Shown: positions 18,956 through 29,012 of the stretch, piece by piece
How positions within the stretch are numbered: position 1 is the stretch's first letter
How the letters are laid out: each line of letters opens with the position of its first letter
Assembly (NCBI RefSeq): GCF_001314875.1
Contig: NZ_LJZS01000001.1
Coordinates: 186,001 to 250,000 of the forward strand
Direction: 5' to 3'
Origin: Halomonas sp. HL-48
GTDB lineage: Bacteria > Pseudomonadota > Gammaproteobacteria > Pseudomonadales > Halomonadaceae
DNA: 64,000 nucleotides
The notes under the pieces: model-generated
The model's database searches: none
Told to the model about the DNA's origin: nothing
The model's input: the letters and a program-made list of their open reading frames with translations, nothing else
Made by a program: the position numbers and the translations under genes

Positions 18956-19480
18956 TTAGCCGATGCGTTTTAGCCCTTGGCTGTGCAGCTTGCCGCGCTC
19001 TACGTAGCTTTGAGCATTCTTCTTTAACCCCGCCACCACGTCCTCGGAAAGCTCTCTCACGACTCGCGCAGGCGAACCAACGATTAACGAATTGGCCGGA
19101 AACACCGCCCCTTCCTTGATAAAAGCGCCCGCCCCTACCAAGCTATTTTCGCCGATAACCGCTCCGTTCAGTACTACCGCTTGGATACCGATCAGACAGC
19201 CATCGCCAACGGTGCAGCCATGCAGCATGGCTTGGTGCCCAACCGTGACGCCTTTACCGACCTTAAGCGGAAAACCGGGGTCGGCATGAAGCACCGCGCC
19301 ATCCTGGATATTGCTCTCTTCCCCAATTTCCAAATGATCGGTATCCCCGCGCAGAACGGCCTGATACCACACGCTTGAGCGTGCTTTTAAGGTTACCTGC
19401 CCGATAACATCCGCCGTTTCTGCCACATACACATCGTCATGGATGTCGGGCTGATACTCGCCGTATTGGTATATCGCCAC
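18956..19480 (-). CDS. Gamma carbonic anhydrase-like (left-handed beta-helix) protein
   Basis: Hexapeptide-repeat sequence 'ADVIGQVTLKARSSVWYQAVLRGDTDHLEIGEESNIQDGAVLH...VTVGHQAMLHGCTVGDGCLIG'. Confidence 0.92.
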   Translation of the reverse strand: MAIYQYGEYQPDIHDDVYVAETADVIGQVTLKARSSVWYQAVLRGDTDHLEIGEESNIQDGAVLHADPGFPLKVGKGVTVGHQAMLHGCTVGDGCLIGIQAVVLNGAVIGENSLVGAGAFIKEGAVFPANSLIVGSPARVVRELSEDVVAGLKKNAQSYVERGKLHSQGLKRIG

Positions 19481-19513
19481 GTGAATCTCCTTATTATGGG
19501 TTCGTCTCTCAGC

Positions 19514-22500
19514 TCAAGCTAGCGCTTGTTCCAGCAATCGAGCAACGTGCATCGCTTCCCGACCGCTGCCATCATGAATCTGGTGGCGACAGCTGGTGCC
19601 GTCGGCAATCAGTACCGCATTGCTATCCGCCTGACGAATCGCAGGCAGGAGCGAGAGTTCCGCCATCTTCAGCGACGCCTCATAGTGCTCGGCTTCGTAG
19701 CCGAAGCTGCCGGCCATTCCACAGCATGAAGACTCAATGGTTTCGACCTTCAGTTCCGGTATCCAGCCCAGCACTTGCTCGACGGGGCGGAGCGCATCAA
19801 AGGCTTTTTGATGACAGTGCCCATGCAGCATCGCCCGTTCATAGTTCAACGGCTTCAGTTCCAGCGGAAGTTGATCTTCGGCGCGCGCTTTAACCAGAAA
19901 CTCCTCGAACAAATAGGCGGAGTCCGACAGCGCCTTCGCCTCGTTGCCAAAGCCATACTGCAGAAATTCGTCGCGCATGCTGAGCAGACAAGAAGGCTCA
20001 AGCCCGACAATCGCCACGCCCCGCTCTACAAACGGCATCAGGTGCTCAAGCGTGCGTTTGGCTTCCGCCTTGGCTTTATCAAACTGGCCCGACGAGAGGT
20101 AGGTTCGCCCGCAGCAGAGCGGCCGCTGACCCTTGGTCACATTGAGATGCACACGGTAGCCCGCCGCTTCCAGCACCCGCTTGGCCGCTTTGGCGTTATC
20201 GCCTTCCATATAGTTATTGAAGGTATCCACAAACAGCAGCACTTCACGCTCTGAGGTAACGGTGTGGTTAGACGCCTCGGCACTGGCGAGGAAATTACCG
20301 TTAAACACCGGCAGCGAGCGCTGGGGAGCGAGTTTTAGCGCCTGCTTGATCTGTTTAGCCAGGAAGGGCACGCGCTCAACGCCGTTGACCACCGATGAAA
20401 ACTTGCTAGCCCATGGCGCGTAGCGCGGCATTTCCCCAACCATCCGGTCACGTAGCGATAAGCCTTTGACGCGGGCGCGAGCGGTGCGGGCTTCAATCTT
20501 GAACTTCGCCATATCCACGCCCGTGGGACATTCCCGCTTGCAGCCCTTACACGACACGCACAGATCCAGCGCTTCTTTGACATCGTCGCTGGCGAGCCCC
20601 GCCTCGCTCAACTGACCCGAGAGCACCAGGCGCAGCGTATTAGCCCTGCCACGTGTCAGGTGCTGCTCATCTTTCGTCACGCGGAAACTGGGGCACATGG
20701 TGCCCGCATCAAACTTGCGGCAGTGGCCGTTGTTGTTGCACATCTCCACTGCCATGGCCAAGCCGTGGGTGGCATCGCCGCCTGAGCCAGGCGGTGTTTG
20801 CTCACCGGTGAGCGGGTCGCGCTTCACGTTCCAGGCAGACCAATCAAATACCGGGGTTAGTGGAATTGTGGTGTAGCTTTTAGGAAAACGAAAATAGCGC
20901 TCGTCATCCATTTTGGGGGTATCGACGATTTTGCCTGGGTTGAACAGGTTTTCAGGGTCAAACAGCTGCTTGATTTCACGAAAGGCGTCGTTGACCGTTT
21001 CGCCAAACTGCCATGCCACCCACTCGCCACGGCAGATGCCGTCGCCATGTTCGCCGGAGTAGGCGCCTTTGTATTCACGCACTAACGCGGAGGCCAACTC
21101 GGCGATTTCACGCATTTTCGTTGCGCCATCCCGGCGCATATCAAGAATCGGCCGCACGTGCAGCGTGCCAACACCTGCGTGGGCGTACCAGGTGCCCTCC
21201 GTGCCGTAGCGGTTGAACACCTCGGTGAGCTTGTCGGTGTACTCGGCCAGGTGCTCTAGCGGCACTGCGCAGTCTTCAATAAAGGAGACCGGCTTACCGT
21301 CGCCCTTCATGCTCATCATGATATTGAGCCCGGCTTTGCGCACGTTCCACAGCGCTTTCTGCTCAGCGGCTTCGGGCATATCCACGACGCTGCCCGGTAG
21401 GCCCAGATCACCCATCAATTCATTAAGCCCGCGTAGCGCCTCAAGCTGCGTTGCATGATCCTGACCGGCAAACTCCACGAGAAGAATGGCTTCCGGCTTG
21501 CCGATTAGCGCTTTTTCAATGACCGGGCGGAATGCGGGATTCTCCAGCGACAGCTCAATCATGGTGCGGTCAACCAGCTCCACCGCCGTGGGGCCGAGCT
21601 TGACGATATGCTGGGTGAAATCCATCGCCTGATAGAAGGTCGGGAAGTTCACCACACCCAGCACCTTCTGCTCGGGCAGCGGTGACAGCCGGAGTTTGAT
21701 GCGCTGGCTTACCCCTAGCGTCCCTTCCGAACCCACCAACAGGTGGGCTAAATTAGCGCGGTTGTCAGGGTCGTAAGGCATCGGGTTCTGGCAGTCGAAC
21801 AAATCCAGGTTGTAGCCACCTACCCGACGCAGCACTTTAGGAAAATGATCACGAATTTCCGGGCCCACACGCTCGGCAATCGCCCTCACCTTTTGAGCGA
21901 GGCGCTGCTCTTGAGAGCCTTCCGCGAGGCTATCGACAAAACCAAAACTCGCCGCGCTGCCGTCAGCCAATAGCGCCTCCACGCCCAGCACGTTGTGCAC
22001 CATGTTGCCGTAGAAGATCGAACGCGAGCCGCAGGAGTTATTGCCCGCCATACCGCCGATGGTGCACTGCGCGCTGGTGGAAACATCCACCGGATACCAG
22101 AGCCCGTGGGGTTTTAGCCAAGCGTTGAGATGATCCAGCACCATGCCGGGCTCGACCACCACGGTGCGCGCCTCGGCGTCGAACTCAACGATGTCATTGA
22201 GCCAGCGAGTGGTGTCGATCACCAGCGCCTCACCGACGGTTTGGCCACACTGGCTGGTGCCTGCGCCGCGAGCCAATATCGGCACCTTGGCATCGCGGGC
22301 AATATCCAGGGCAATTTTCAGGTCCTGCTGGTGGCGGGGAATCACCACGCCCACCGGCGTCACCTGATAAATAGAAGCATCGGTGGAATAGCGCCCCCGG
22401 GTGGCTTGATCAAACAGCACCTCACCCGACATTTCTCGGGATAACCGCTCGGCGAATTCGCCGAGCGGCTTAATCTTGGCATCACGGGACGGGTGTTGGT

Positions 22501-22516
22501 TCGTCAGAGACGTCAT
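19514..22516 (-). CDS. YdiJ-like FAD-linked oxidoreductase with C-terminal [4Fe-4S]/CCG domains (D-2-hydroxyacid dehydrogenase family)
   Basis: 1000 aa; 'GAGTSQCGQTVGEALVIDTTRWLN', 'GGMAGNNSCGSRS', Fe-S motif 'CVSCKGCKRECPTGVDMAKFK', CCG motifs. Confidence 0.88.
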   Translation of the reverse strand: MTSLTNQHPSRDAKIKPLGEFAERLSREMSGEVLFDQATRGRYSTDASIYQVTPVGVVIPRHQQDLKIALDIARDAKVPILARGAGTSQCGQTVGEALVIDTTRWLNDIVEFDAEARTVVVEPGMVLDHLNAWLKPHGLWYPVDVSTSAQCTIGGMAGNNSCGSRSIFYGNMVHNVLGVEALLADGSAASFGFVDSLAEGSQEQRLAQKVRAIAERVGPEIRDHFPKVLRRVGGYNLDLFDCQNPMPYDPDNRANLAHLLVGSEGTLGVSQRIKLRLSPLPEQKVLGVVNFPTFYQAMDFTQHIVKLGPTAVELVDRTMIELSLENPAFRPVIEKALIGKPEAILLVEFAGQDHATQLEALRGLNELMGDLGLPGSVVDMPEAAEQKALWNVRKAGLNIMMSMKGDGKPVSFIEDCAVPLEHLAEYTDKLTEVFNRYGTEGTWYAHAGVGTLHVRPILDMRRDGATKMREIAELASALVREYKGAYSGEHGDGICRGEWVAWQFGETVNDAFREIKQLFDPENLFNPGKIVDTPKMDDERYFRFPKSYTTIPLTPVFDWSAWNVKRDPLTGEQTPPGSGGDATHGLAMAVEMCNNNGHCRKFDAGTMCPSFRVTKDEQHLTRGRANTLRLVLSGQLSEAGLASDDVKEALDLCVSCKGCKRECPTGVDMAKFKIEARTARARVKGLSLRDRMVGEMPRYAPWASKFSSVVNGVERVPFLAKQIKQALKLAPQRSLPVFNGNFLASAEASNHTVTSEREVLLFVDTFNNYMEGDNAKAAKRVLEAAGYRVHLNVTKGQRPLCCGRTYLSSGQFDKAKAEAKRTLEHLMPFVERGVAIVGLEPSCLLSMRDEFLQYGFGNEAKALSDSAYLFEEFLVKARAEDQLPLELKPLNYERAMLHGHCHQKAFDALRPVEQVLGWIPELKVETIESSCCGMAGSFGYEAEHYEASLKMAELSLLPAIRQADSNAVLIADGTSCRHQIHDGSGREAMHVARLLEQALA

Positions 22517-22533
22517 ATGGCTCTCCCCGTCGT

Positions 22534-23745
22534 TTAGCGCTTGCCTGCGTTAAGCGGGTTGGCGGCAAAATAGTCCAGCGCTGCCGTCACGCCGCTGCCT
22601 TTGAGGTTAACGCCCGCGAGCTTCATGCCCGCCTCACAGCCGCCCAGGGTGGCAATCAGCGTAAGGTCATTACAGTCGCCCAAATGGCCGATCCGGAACA
22701 TTTTGCCCTTGGCCTTACCCAGGCCCATGCCCAGCGATAGATCAAAGCGCTCGTAGATAATCTTGCGCACAGCGTCTGCATCGACACTTTCCGGCATTAC
22801 CACGCCGGTCAGTACTGGCGAGTAAACGGAGGGATCCAGGCACTGAATCTCAAGCCCCCAGGCTTCTACCGCCGCGCGCACGCCAGCGGCCCAGCGCTGA
22901 TGGCGAGCCAGCACTTGCTCCATGCCTTCATCCAACAGCATATCCAAGGCTTCGTTAAGGCCATAAAGCAGGTTAGTGCTCGGTGTGTAGGGCCAGTAGC
23001 CGTTTTTGTTGGCTTCTAAAATTTCGTCCCAGGCCCAGAAGCTTTTCGGCAATTTCGCCTGCTTGCTGACTTCAATCGCTTTGGGCGAGAGCGCGTTAAA
23101 GCTAATGCCCGGGGGCAGCATTAGGCCTTTCTGCGAGCCGGAGACGGTGACATCAACGCCCCACTCATCATGGCGGTAGTCGGCACTGGCTAAACCGGAA
23201 ATGGTATCGACAATCAGCAGCGCGGGGTGGCCGGCGGCGTCGATGGCTTTACGCACGGCGGCGATATCGCTGGTCACGCCGGTTGAGGTTTCGTTGTGGA
23301 CCACGCAGACGGCTTTCAGCTCGTGGCCGGTATCCTCTTTAAGCCGCGCTTCGATCATGTCGGCCTGTACACCATTGCGCCAGCCTTCATAGCCGGGCAA
23401 ACCTAAAAACTCGGGCTGCACGTCCAAACGTAGCGCCATTTTGTGCCATAGCGTGGCGAAATGGCCGGTCTCAAACATCAGCACTTTGTCACCGGGCGAC
23501 ATGGTATTGGCCAGTGCCGCTTCCCAGGCACCGGTACCGGACGCAGGGTAGATAATCACCGGGTTCTCGGTTTTGAAGATTTTTTGAATCTTGCTCAGCA
23601 ACTCAAGCCCCAGGGCACCGAACTCTGGGCCGCGGTGGTCGATCGTGGGCAGGCTCATCGCCCGTAAAATACGGTCTGGCACCGGGGACGGGCCAGGAAT
23701 TTGCAGAAAATGACGGCCGGAGGGGTGAAAGTCGAGATTTAACAT
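22534..23745 (-). CDS. Class V aminotransferase, serine/alanine/aspartate-glyoxylate aminotransferase family
   Basis: 'FLQIPGPSPVPDRILRAMSLPTIDHRGPEF', PLP lysine region 'DVTVSGSQKGLMLPPG'. Confidence 0.9.
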   Translation of the reverse strand: MLNLDFHPSGRHFLQIPGPSPVPDRILRAMSLPTIDHRGPEFGALGLELLSKIQKIFKTENPVIIYPASGTGAWEAALANTMSPGDKVLMFETGHFATLWHKMALRLDVQPEFLGLPGYEGWRNGVQADMIEARLKEDTGHELKAVCVVHNETSTGVTSDIAAVRKAIDAAGHPALLIVDTISGLASADYRHDEWGVDVTVSGSQKGLMLPPGISFNALSPKAIEVSKQAKLPKSFWAWDEILEANKNGYWPYTPSTNLLYGLNEALDMLLDEGMEQVLARHQRWAAGVRAAVEAWGLEIQCLDPSVYSPVLTGVVMPESVDADAVRKIIYERFDLSLGMGLGKAKGKMFRIGHLGDCNDLTLIATLGGCEAGMKLAGVNLKGSGVTAALDYFAANPLNAGKR

Positions 23746-23823
23746 ACGGTCGCTTCCTATTGTTGTTGCGGAGCAGATGCCTCCGCAAACTGGATAATGA
23801 ATTCAATCATGTTTTTTAAAAAA

Positions 23824-25011
23824 TCACTTGATACAGCCTTCGGACCGCAGCTTTTCCAGTTGATCGGGCGAGACGCCCAGGGTATCGAGCACTTCATCGG
23901 TATGCTGACCGAGCAGCGGGGCCGGGCTGCGAATCTGCGAGGGCGTCAGCGAGAACTTGCTTGGAAAGCCGATGGTCTTCATCTTGCCGATCAACGGGTG
24001 ATCCATTTCCTGCACCATGCCCCGCGCCAGGTAATGCTCGTCCTGCATGGCCTGGGCGAAATTGTTGATCGGACCGGCCGGCACACCCGCCTTGTCGCAA
24101 AGCGCAAGCCAATGATTCATGTCCCGATCAACCATGATCGTTTCCAACACCGCCTCGAGTTCCTCGACGTGCTGGCCACGGTCGGAGTTGGTCAGGAACC
24201 GAGAGTCCGCCATCAGGTCCTCACGCGCGAGCACGTCCTGGCAGAAACGCTCCCAGGTACGCTGGTTCGCACAGCCCAGCATGATATAGCCATCTTTGGA
24301 TTTGACTGCCTGATAGGGCGCCGACACGCGATGTCGCCAGCCAGTGGGTTCGGGTAGCGTGCCTTCACCGAAGTAGGCCGCCGCCTCCCAGGCGAACCAG
24401 GGCAGGCCACACTCGGTAATGGCGATATCAATATGCTGGCCTTCACCGCTGTTGGCCTTGTGGATATAGGCCGCGAGAATCGAGTACACCGCCGTGATGC
24501 CGGCACCGATATCGTAGACGGCAATACCGGTCTTGAGCGGTCGCCGCCCCTTCTCACCGGTCATCGACATCAACCCGGTCATGCCTTGGGCGACCAGGTC
24601 GAAGCCACCGCGATGGCTATAGGGGCCGGTCTGGCCATAGCCAGAGATCGAGCAGTAGATGATCCCCGGATTGATCGCCTTGATGGTGTCGTAGTCGATC
24701 TTCAGCGACTTGGTAACGCCCGTGCGGTAGTTCTCGACGATGACATCAGCGTCTTTGGCCAGGCGATAGAATATCTCTCTGGCCCGCTCATCCTTCAGGT
24801 TGAGCGATATGCTCTTTTTGTTGCGGTTAATCTGCGAAAAGCAGGTCGACTCATCGTTGATATAAGGGCCCATCTGGCGGCTATCATCGCCGCCCTGGAC
24901 CTTCTCAACCTTGGTAACATCCGCGCCCATGTCGGCCAGCACCATCGTGCAGTAAGGCCCAGCCATGATCTGCGAGATGTCCAGCACTTTCACATTCTGT
25001 AGTGGCAGCAT
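23824..25011 (-). CDS. CaiB/BaiF family III CoA-transferase
   Basis: 'LDISQIMAGPYCTMVLADMGADVTKVEKVQGGDDSRQMGP', catalytic-Asp region 'AVYDIGAGITAVYSILAA'. Confidence 0.93.
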   Translation of the reverse strand: MLPLQNVKVLDISQIMAGPYCTMVLADMGADVTKVEKVQGGDDSRQMGPYINDESTCFSQINRNKKSISLNLKDERAREIFYRLAKDADVIVENYRTGVTKSLKIDYDTIKAINPGIIYCSISGYGQTGPYSHRGGFDLVAQGMTGLMSMTGEKGRRPLKTGIAVYDIGAGITAVYSILAAYIHKANSGEGQHIDIAITECGLPWFAWEAAAYFGEGTLPEPTGWRHRVSAPYQAVKSKDGYIMLGCANQRTWERFCQDVLAREDLMADSRFLTNSDRGQHVEELEAVLETIMVDRDMNHWLALCDKAGVPAGPINNFAQAMQDEHYLARGMVQEMDHPLIGKMKTIGFPSKFSLTPSQIRSPAPLLGQHTDEVLDTLGVSPDQLEKLRSEGCIK

Positions 25012-25035
25012 TGGCTGAATTCCTCTCTGGATGAC

Positions 25036-25821
25036 TTAACGCCCCGTCCATTCGAAAGACGTCTTGTTGACGAACTTGTCGACGGCTGCCTTAAAGTCAT
25101 CGCTCATGTAGCAGGTGGTCACCCAATCGTTACCCGCCTCGAGTGACGCCCGGCGCTGGGCCTGGACGCGCCCTACCAGCGCCTTGCTGGCCTGGAGCGT
25201 CAGCGGTGCACGCCGTGAGAATTCATTGGCGATCTCCGTCACGGCGGCGGCAATGGTGTCGGGCGCAAAGACCTGATTGATCAACCCCACTTGGTAGGCT
25301 TCGTCGGCAGACAACAGCTTCGCCTGCATCAGCACTTCCTTGGTGCGCGCGACCCCCACCATATCGATCAACCGCGACACGTTGGTGATCGACAGCGTGT
25401 TACCCAGGGTCTTGGCGATCGGCACACCAAATTTCAGCGACGGCGTGCAGTAGCGGAAATCGCAGGCCATGGCGAGCGCCGCGCCACCGCCAACGCAGAA
25501 CCCCTCGATCATCGCGATGGTCGGTTTGTTGAGGGTTTCAAGGCCACTTACCACCCGCTCGATGCGGCGCTCGTAATCAAGAGCATCCTCAGGCTTAGTA
25601 AAGTTGGCGAACTGGGTGATGTCGGTCCCCGCCACGAAGGCTTCGCCACCGACACCGTGCAGCACCACGGCATGTACGCTGTCGTCATCGGCCAGCTGCA
25701 CGCAGCTGGCCTCCAGAGCGTTGTACATGTCCCACGTCATGGCATTACGGCTCGCGGGCCGGTTGAAACCGAGCCAGGCGAGGTTGCCCTCCCGCCGAAA
25801 AATCAGCGTCTCGTCGGACAT
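25036..25821 (-). CDS. Crotonase-fold (enoyl-CoA hydratase/isomerase family) protein, atypical active site
   Basis: Crotonase fold 'LNKPTIAMIEGFCVGGGAALAMACDFRYC...KFGVPIAKTLGNTLS'; expected catalytic Glu positions occupied by Ala and Ile. Confidence 0.85.
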   Translation of the reverse strand: MSDETLIFRREGNLAWLGFNRPASRNAMTWDMYNALEASCVQLADDDSVHAVVLHGVGGEAFVAGTDITQFANFTKPEDALDYERRIERVVSGLETLNKPTIAMIEGFCVGGGAALAMACDFRYCTPSLKFGVPIAKTLGNTLSITNVSRLIDMVGVARTKEVLMQAKLLSADEAYQVGLINQVFAPDTIAAAVTEIANEFSRRAPLTLQASKALVGRVQAQRRASLEAGNDWVTTCYMSDDFKAAVDKFVNKTSFEWTGR

Positions 25822-25850
25822 AAGCGTGTCCTCCTAAGCATCAATCGGGC

Positions 25851-27131
25851 TTACCGGTAAAATAGTTCCACCAGGCCCATGGGGAAGATCGGCACGTAGG
25901 TCACCAGCATCAGCAGCACGAACAGCAGCGCGACAAACGGCAAGTTGGCCTTGGATACATCCCAGATATCGGCCTTGGCCACCGAACAGGCGGTCATCAG
26001 CACGCTGGCCACCGGGGGCGTCTGTTGGCCGATCGCCAGGTTCAGCGTCACGATCATGCCGAAGTGGACGGGATCGATACCGACCATCATCACCAATGGC
26101 ATGACGATAGGCACCGTAAGAATGATCGCCGCCGCCGAGTGCAGAATCATGCCGATCAACAGCAGGAAGATGTTGAGCAATGCAAGCACCGCGTACTTGT
26201 TGCTGGTGAAGTCGCCGATCATCGCCGCCAGCATCTGCGGCAGTTGGGCGCGGGTCAGGAAATCCCCGAGCAGCGCCGAGCTTGCCACCAACAGCATGAC
26301 CACAGCAGTCTGAACACCGCCCTCTACCATGGCTGCACGTAGCTTCTTCCAGCGCAGCTCGCCGTAGCGGAAACTGATCAACAGCGCAGCCAATACCGCC
26401 AGCGCAGCGCCTTCGGTCGCGGTCATGAAGCCACCAAAGATGCCACCCAGAATGATCATGGGGAGCAAGAAGGCAAGGCCCGCCGCTTTAAAGGTGGACC
26501 ATACGCGGCTCAGCTTGAAGGTCTGCTCCACGGGAAAGTTGTAGCGAACCGCGAAGTACCAGGCGAGTGCCATCATCAACAGCCCGCCAACAATGCCGGG
26601 TACGATACCGGCAACGAAGAGCTGCACAACTGAGGTGTCGGCCATAGCGGCATACAGGATCATCGGGATCGACGGTGGAATGATGATGGCAAGCGATGCC
26701 GAAGACGACGTGATGGCCGCAGCAAACGGAGCGGGATACCCTTTGCGCTTCATCTCCGGAATCAGAATGGAGCCAAGCGCCGCCACATCGGCCACCGCAG
26801 ACCCGGAGATTTCGGCGAAGAATAGCGAGGTGCCGACGTTGACCATGGCCAGGCCGCCACGAATGAAGCCGAGCAGTGCAGAGGCGAAGTCGATCAGCCG
26901 CCGGGAGATGCCGCCGGTATTCATAATGGCACCAGCCAGAACGAACAACGGAATGGCGATCAGTGGGAACTTGGTCGCCCCCTCGAACAGCACTAGCGGG
27001 AAGCCGAGCAGACTGTTCGTGCCTTGCAGCACCAGCATGGCGACAATGGATATCGCCCCCAGGGCGACCGCGATAGGTATATTGATGAAGATCATGGCCA
27101 GGCCGGCCAGCAGAATCAAAGCCGTCGTCAT
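25851..27131 (-). CDS. dctM: TRAP transporter large permease (DctM)
   Basis: 426 aa multi-TM; 'GFIRGGLAMVNVGTSLFFAEISGSAVADVAALGSILIPEMKRKGY'. Confidence 0.95.
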   Translation of the reverse strand: MTTALILLAGLAMIFINIPIAVALGAISIVAMLVLQGTNSLLGFPLVLFEGATKFPLIAIPLFVLAGAIMNTGGISRRLIDFASALLGFIRGGLAMVNVGTSLFFAEISGSAVADVAALGSILIPEMKRKGYPAPFAAAITSSSASLAIIIPPSIPMILYAAMADTSVVQLFVAGIVPGIVGGLLMMALAWYFAVRYNFPVEQTFKLSRVWSTFKAAGLAFLLPMIILGGIFGGFMTATEGAALAVLAALLISFRYGELRWKKLRAAMVEGGVQTAVVMLLVASSALLGDFLTRAQLPQMLAAMIGDFTSNKYAVLALLNIFLLLIGMILHSAAAIILTVPIVMPLVMMVGIDPVHFGMIVTLNLAIGQQTPPVASVLMTACSVAKADIWDVSKANLPFVALLFVLLMLVTYVPIFPMGLVELFYR

Positions 27132-27655
27132 TGCAATTCCTCCACAATATCCTGCTCCGAGGGCGGACTGCGCCCATCCCAGGCTTCGCGCAGGATGTCC
27201 GGCAGATTAAGCAGCTCGGCGATGACATAAAGCGCCGCACCAATAGGAATGGTGGACTGAGTAACAGCGGTGGGAATCGGCACGCTGACCATGGTAGAGC
27301 CACCGAGAACGCCGATAATGTAGACGCCATAAACAGCCAGCAGCACAAAGAAAGTAATGGTGATGACTTCACCGATCACGACCAGCGCCACGCGAACGGC
27401 CCGCGGGCGCGAATAGACGAAACCGGGAACGCTAATATGCGCACGTTTGAGGGCGGCAAGGGCGGCACCGTAGTAGGTCACCCACGCCAGCATCACGGCG
27501 GCGACCTCGTCATACCAGCCCAGGGAATTGCCGGTATAGCGGAAGCTGACACCGAGCAACACCACGACCGTCAAGGCAACCACCAGAAACATGGTGATGA
27601 CCTCGAGCAGCCACTCGAATCCGGATCGAAGTTTCAAAAGGGACATTAAAGCCAC
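27128..27655 (-). CDS. dctQ: TRAP transporter small permease (DctQ)
   Basis: 175 aa, 4 TM; 'RYTGNSLGWYDEVAAVMLAWVTYYGAALAALKRAHISV'; 4-nt ATGA overlap with dctM. Confidence 0.92.
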   Translation of the reverse strand: MALMSLLKLRSGFEWLLEVITMFLVVALTVVVLLGVSFRYTGNSLGWYDEVAAVMLAWVTYYGAALAALKRAHISVPGFVYSRPRAVRVALVVIGEVITITFFVLLAVYGVYIIGVLGGSTMVSVPIPTAVTQSTIPIGAALYVIAELLNLPDILREAWDGRSPPSEQDIVEELQ

Positions 27656-27732
27656 TCCGTCGATCAGAGGAAGGACCGCCCGTCATGGGCGGTCCTTGGG
27701 TGGGTTCAGAAGGGTTCAGACTGCAGTGAGGC

Positions 27733-28719
27733 TCAGTCTTCCTCACCCAGCTCCAACACGCGGTCGACCAGGTCGCCGCCACCTTCCACTTCCTCGTCGA
27801 AGCGCTCATAGACCGGACCACTGGCATCGATAAAGGACTGCAGGTCAGGCTCGTTGACTTCCATGCCGGCCTCTTCCATCTCGCCCAGCAGTTCCTCGTC
27901 CTGCTTGGCAGCCGTCTCGTAGACAAAGTCCTGAACCTCTTGAGCGGTTTCTTCCAGAACCTCACGCACGTCTTCTGGCAAGTCCTCCCAATGGCTCTTT
28001 GAGACCACTACATAGGCTGGGGTGTAAACGTGATTGGTCATGGAGAGGTAGTCCTGCACCTCTTGGAACTTCTGGGAATGGATCTGTACTAGAGGGTTTT
28101 CCTGGCCATCCATAGTACCGGTCTGCAGCGCCGTGAAGACTTCCGAGAGCGCCATGGGTGAGGGGTTAGCGCCGTATTCCTCGAACATACGCACCCTCCA
28201 CTTGCCTTCTGGGGTGCGTAGTTTCAAACCGTCCAGGTCTTCGGGCGTCTCAATGGGCCGCTCGTTGTTGGTGATCTGGCGGAAGCCATTCTCCCAGACG
28301 GCCAGAACCTTGTACCCCTCTTCCTCCACCAGTGGGTAGAGATCGGGTTCGATGACCTCATCGATGACCCGCTTCATGTGGTCGCGGTCCTGGATCAGAT
28401 AGGGCATCTCGAACAGACCAAACTCGTCCACCACCGAGGACATCACCGTAGAGGGCAGCGTAAAGGTGAGCTGGCCGAGCTTGAGCTTCTGCATCATCGA
28501 GCTGTCACCACCCAGTTGGCTCGATCCATATGGCTCTACCTTGTAGTCGTCACCCAGTCGCTCGTTGGCCAGCTTGGCGAATTCCTTCACGGACGTATCG
28601 AACAACGAACCGGGATTGCCTACGTGCCCGAACTGCAGCTCGGTCTGAGCCATACCGAGCCCTGGCGTAAGGCTCAACGCCAGTGAGGCGGTGACGAATG
28701 CTGTCTTGATGTTTTTCAT
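27733..28719 (-). CDS. dctP: TRAP transporter substrate-binding protein (DctP)
   Basis: Signal peptide; 'LRTPEGKWRVRMFEEYGANPSPMALSEVFTALQTGTMDGQENPLVQIHSQKFQEVQDYLSMTNHVYTP'. Confidence 0.95.
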   Translation of the reverse strand: MKNIKTAFVTASLALSLTPGLGMAQTELQFGHVGNPGSLFDTSVKEFAKLANERLGDDYKVEPYGSSQLGGDSSMMQKLKLGQLTFTLPSTVMSSVVDEFGLFEMPYLIQDRDHMKRVIDEVIEPDLYPLVEEEGYKVLAVWENGFRQITNNERPIETPEDLDGLKLRTPEGKWRVRMFEEYGANPSPMALSEVFTALQTGTMDGQENPLVQIHSQKFQEVQDYLSMTNHVYTPAYVVVSKSHWEDLPEDVREVLEETAQEVQDFVYETAAKQDEELLGEMEEAGMEVNEPDLQSFIDASGPVYERFDEEVEGGGDLVDRVLELGEED

Positions 28720-28884
28720 TGGGTACTCCAGTGCTGGCTTGTTGTTGTTGTGCGCGTGTTGCCCAGGTCAGCGCTCCTTTGAGGTTGTTTGGGTATCGTG
28801 GCTGTCGCCTGGGAAGCGCGACGACGAACCGACTCGTCTCTCCCCTTCTGGCGAAGCGGCGAATCAAATCGTCATACACTCAAC

Positions 28885-28894
28885 TTGAATTCAA
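28885..28894. promoter_or_regulatory. TTGAATTCAA palindrome upstream of TRAP operon
   Basis: TTGAATTCAA 5' of dctP; related TTGAATTCAT at 29565-29574 in the glcG/gntR intergenic region. Confidence 0.3.
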
Positions 28895-29012
28895 AATGCA
28901 AAATTAGGTATTAAACTTTAGTCGACAAGCCATGAGGCGAAACAAATAATGTTTCTCCCTCAATGGATTGGCGAAATAAGCGAAATAAAATTAGCAATAA
29001 AGCAGAAAGGGA

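Noticed and set aside
22534-23745. Aminotransferase as evidence for a complete beta-hydroxyaspartate cycle
   Set aside because: No bhcB dehydratase, bhcC aldolase or bhcD reductase homologues are visible nearby; the family assignment alone is not sufficient.
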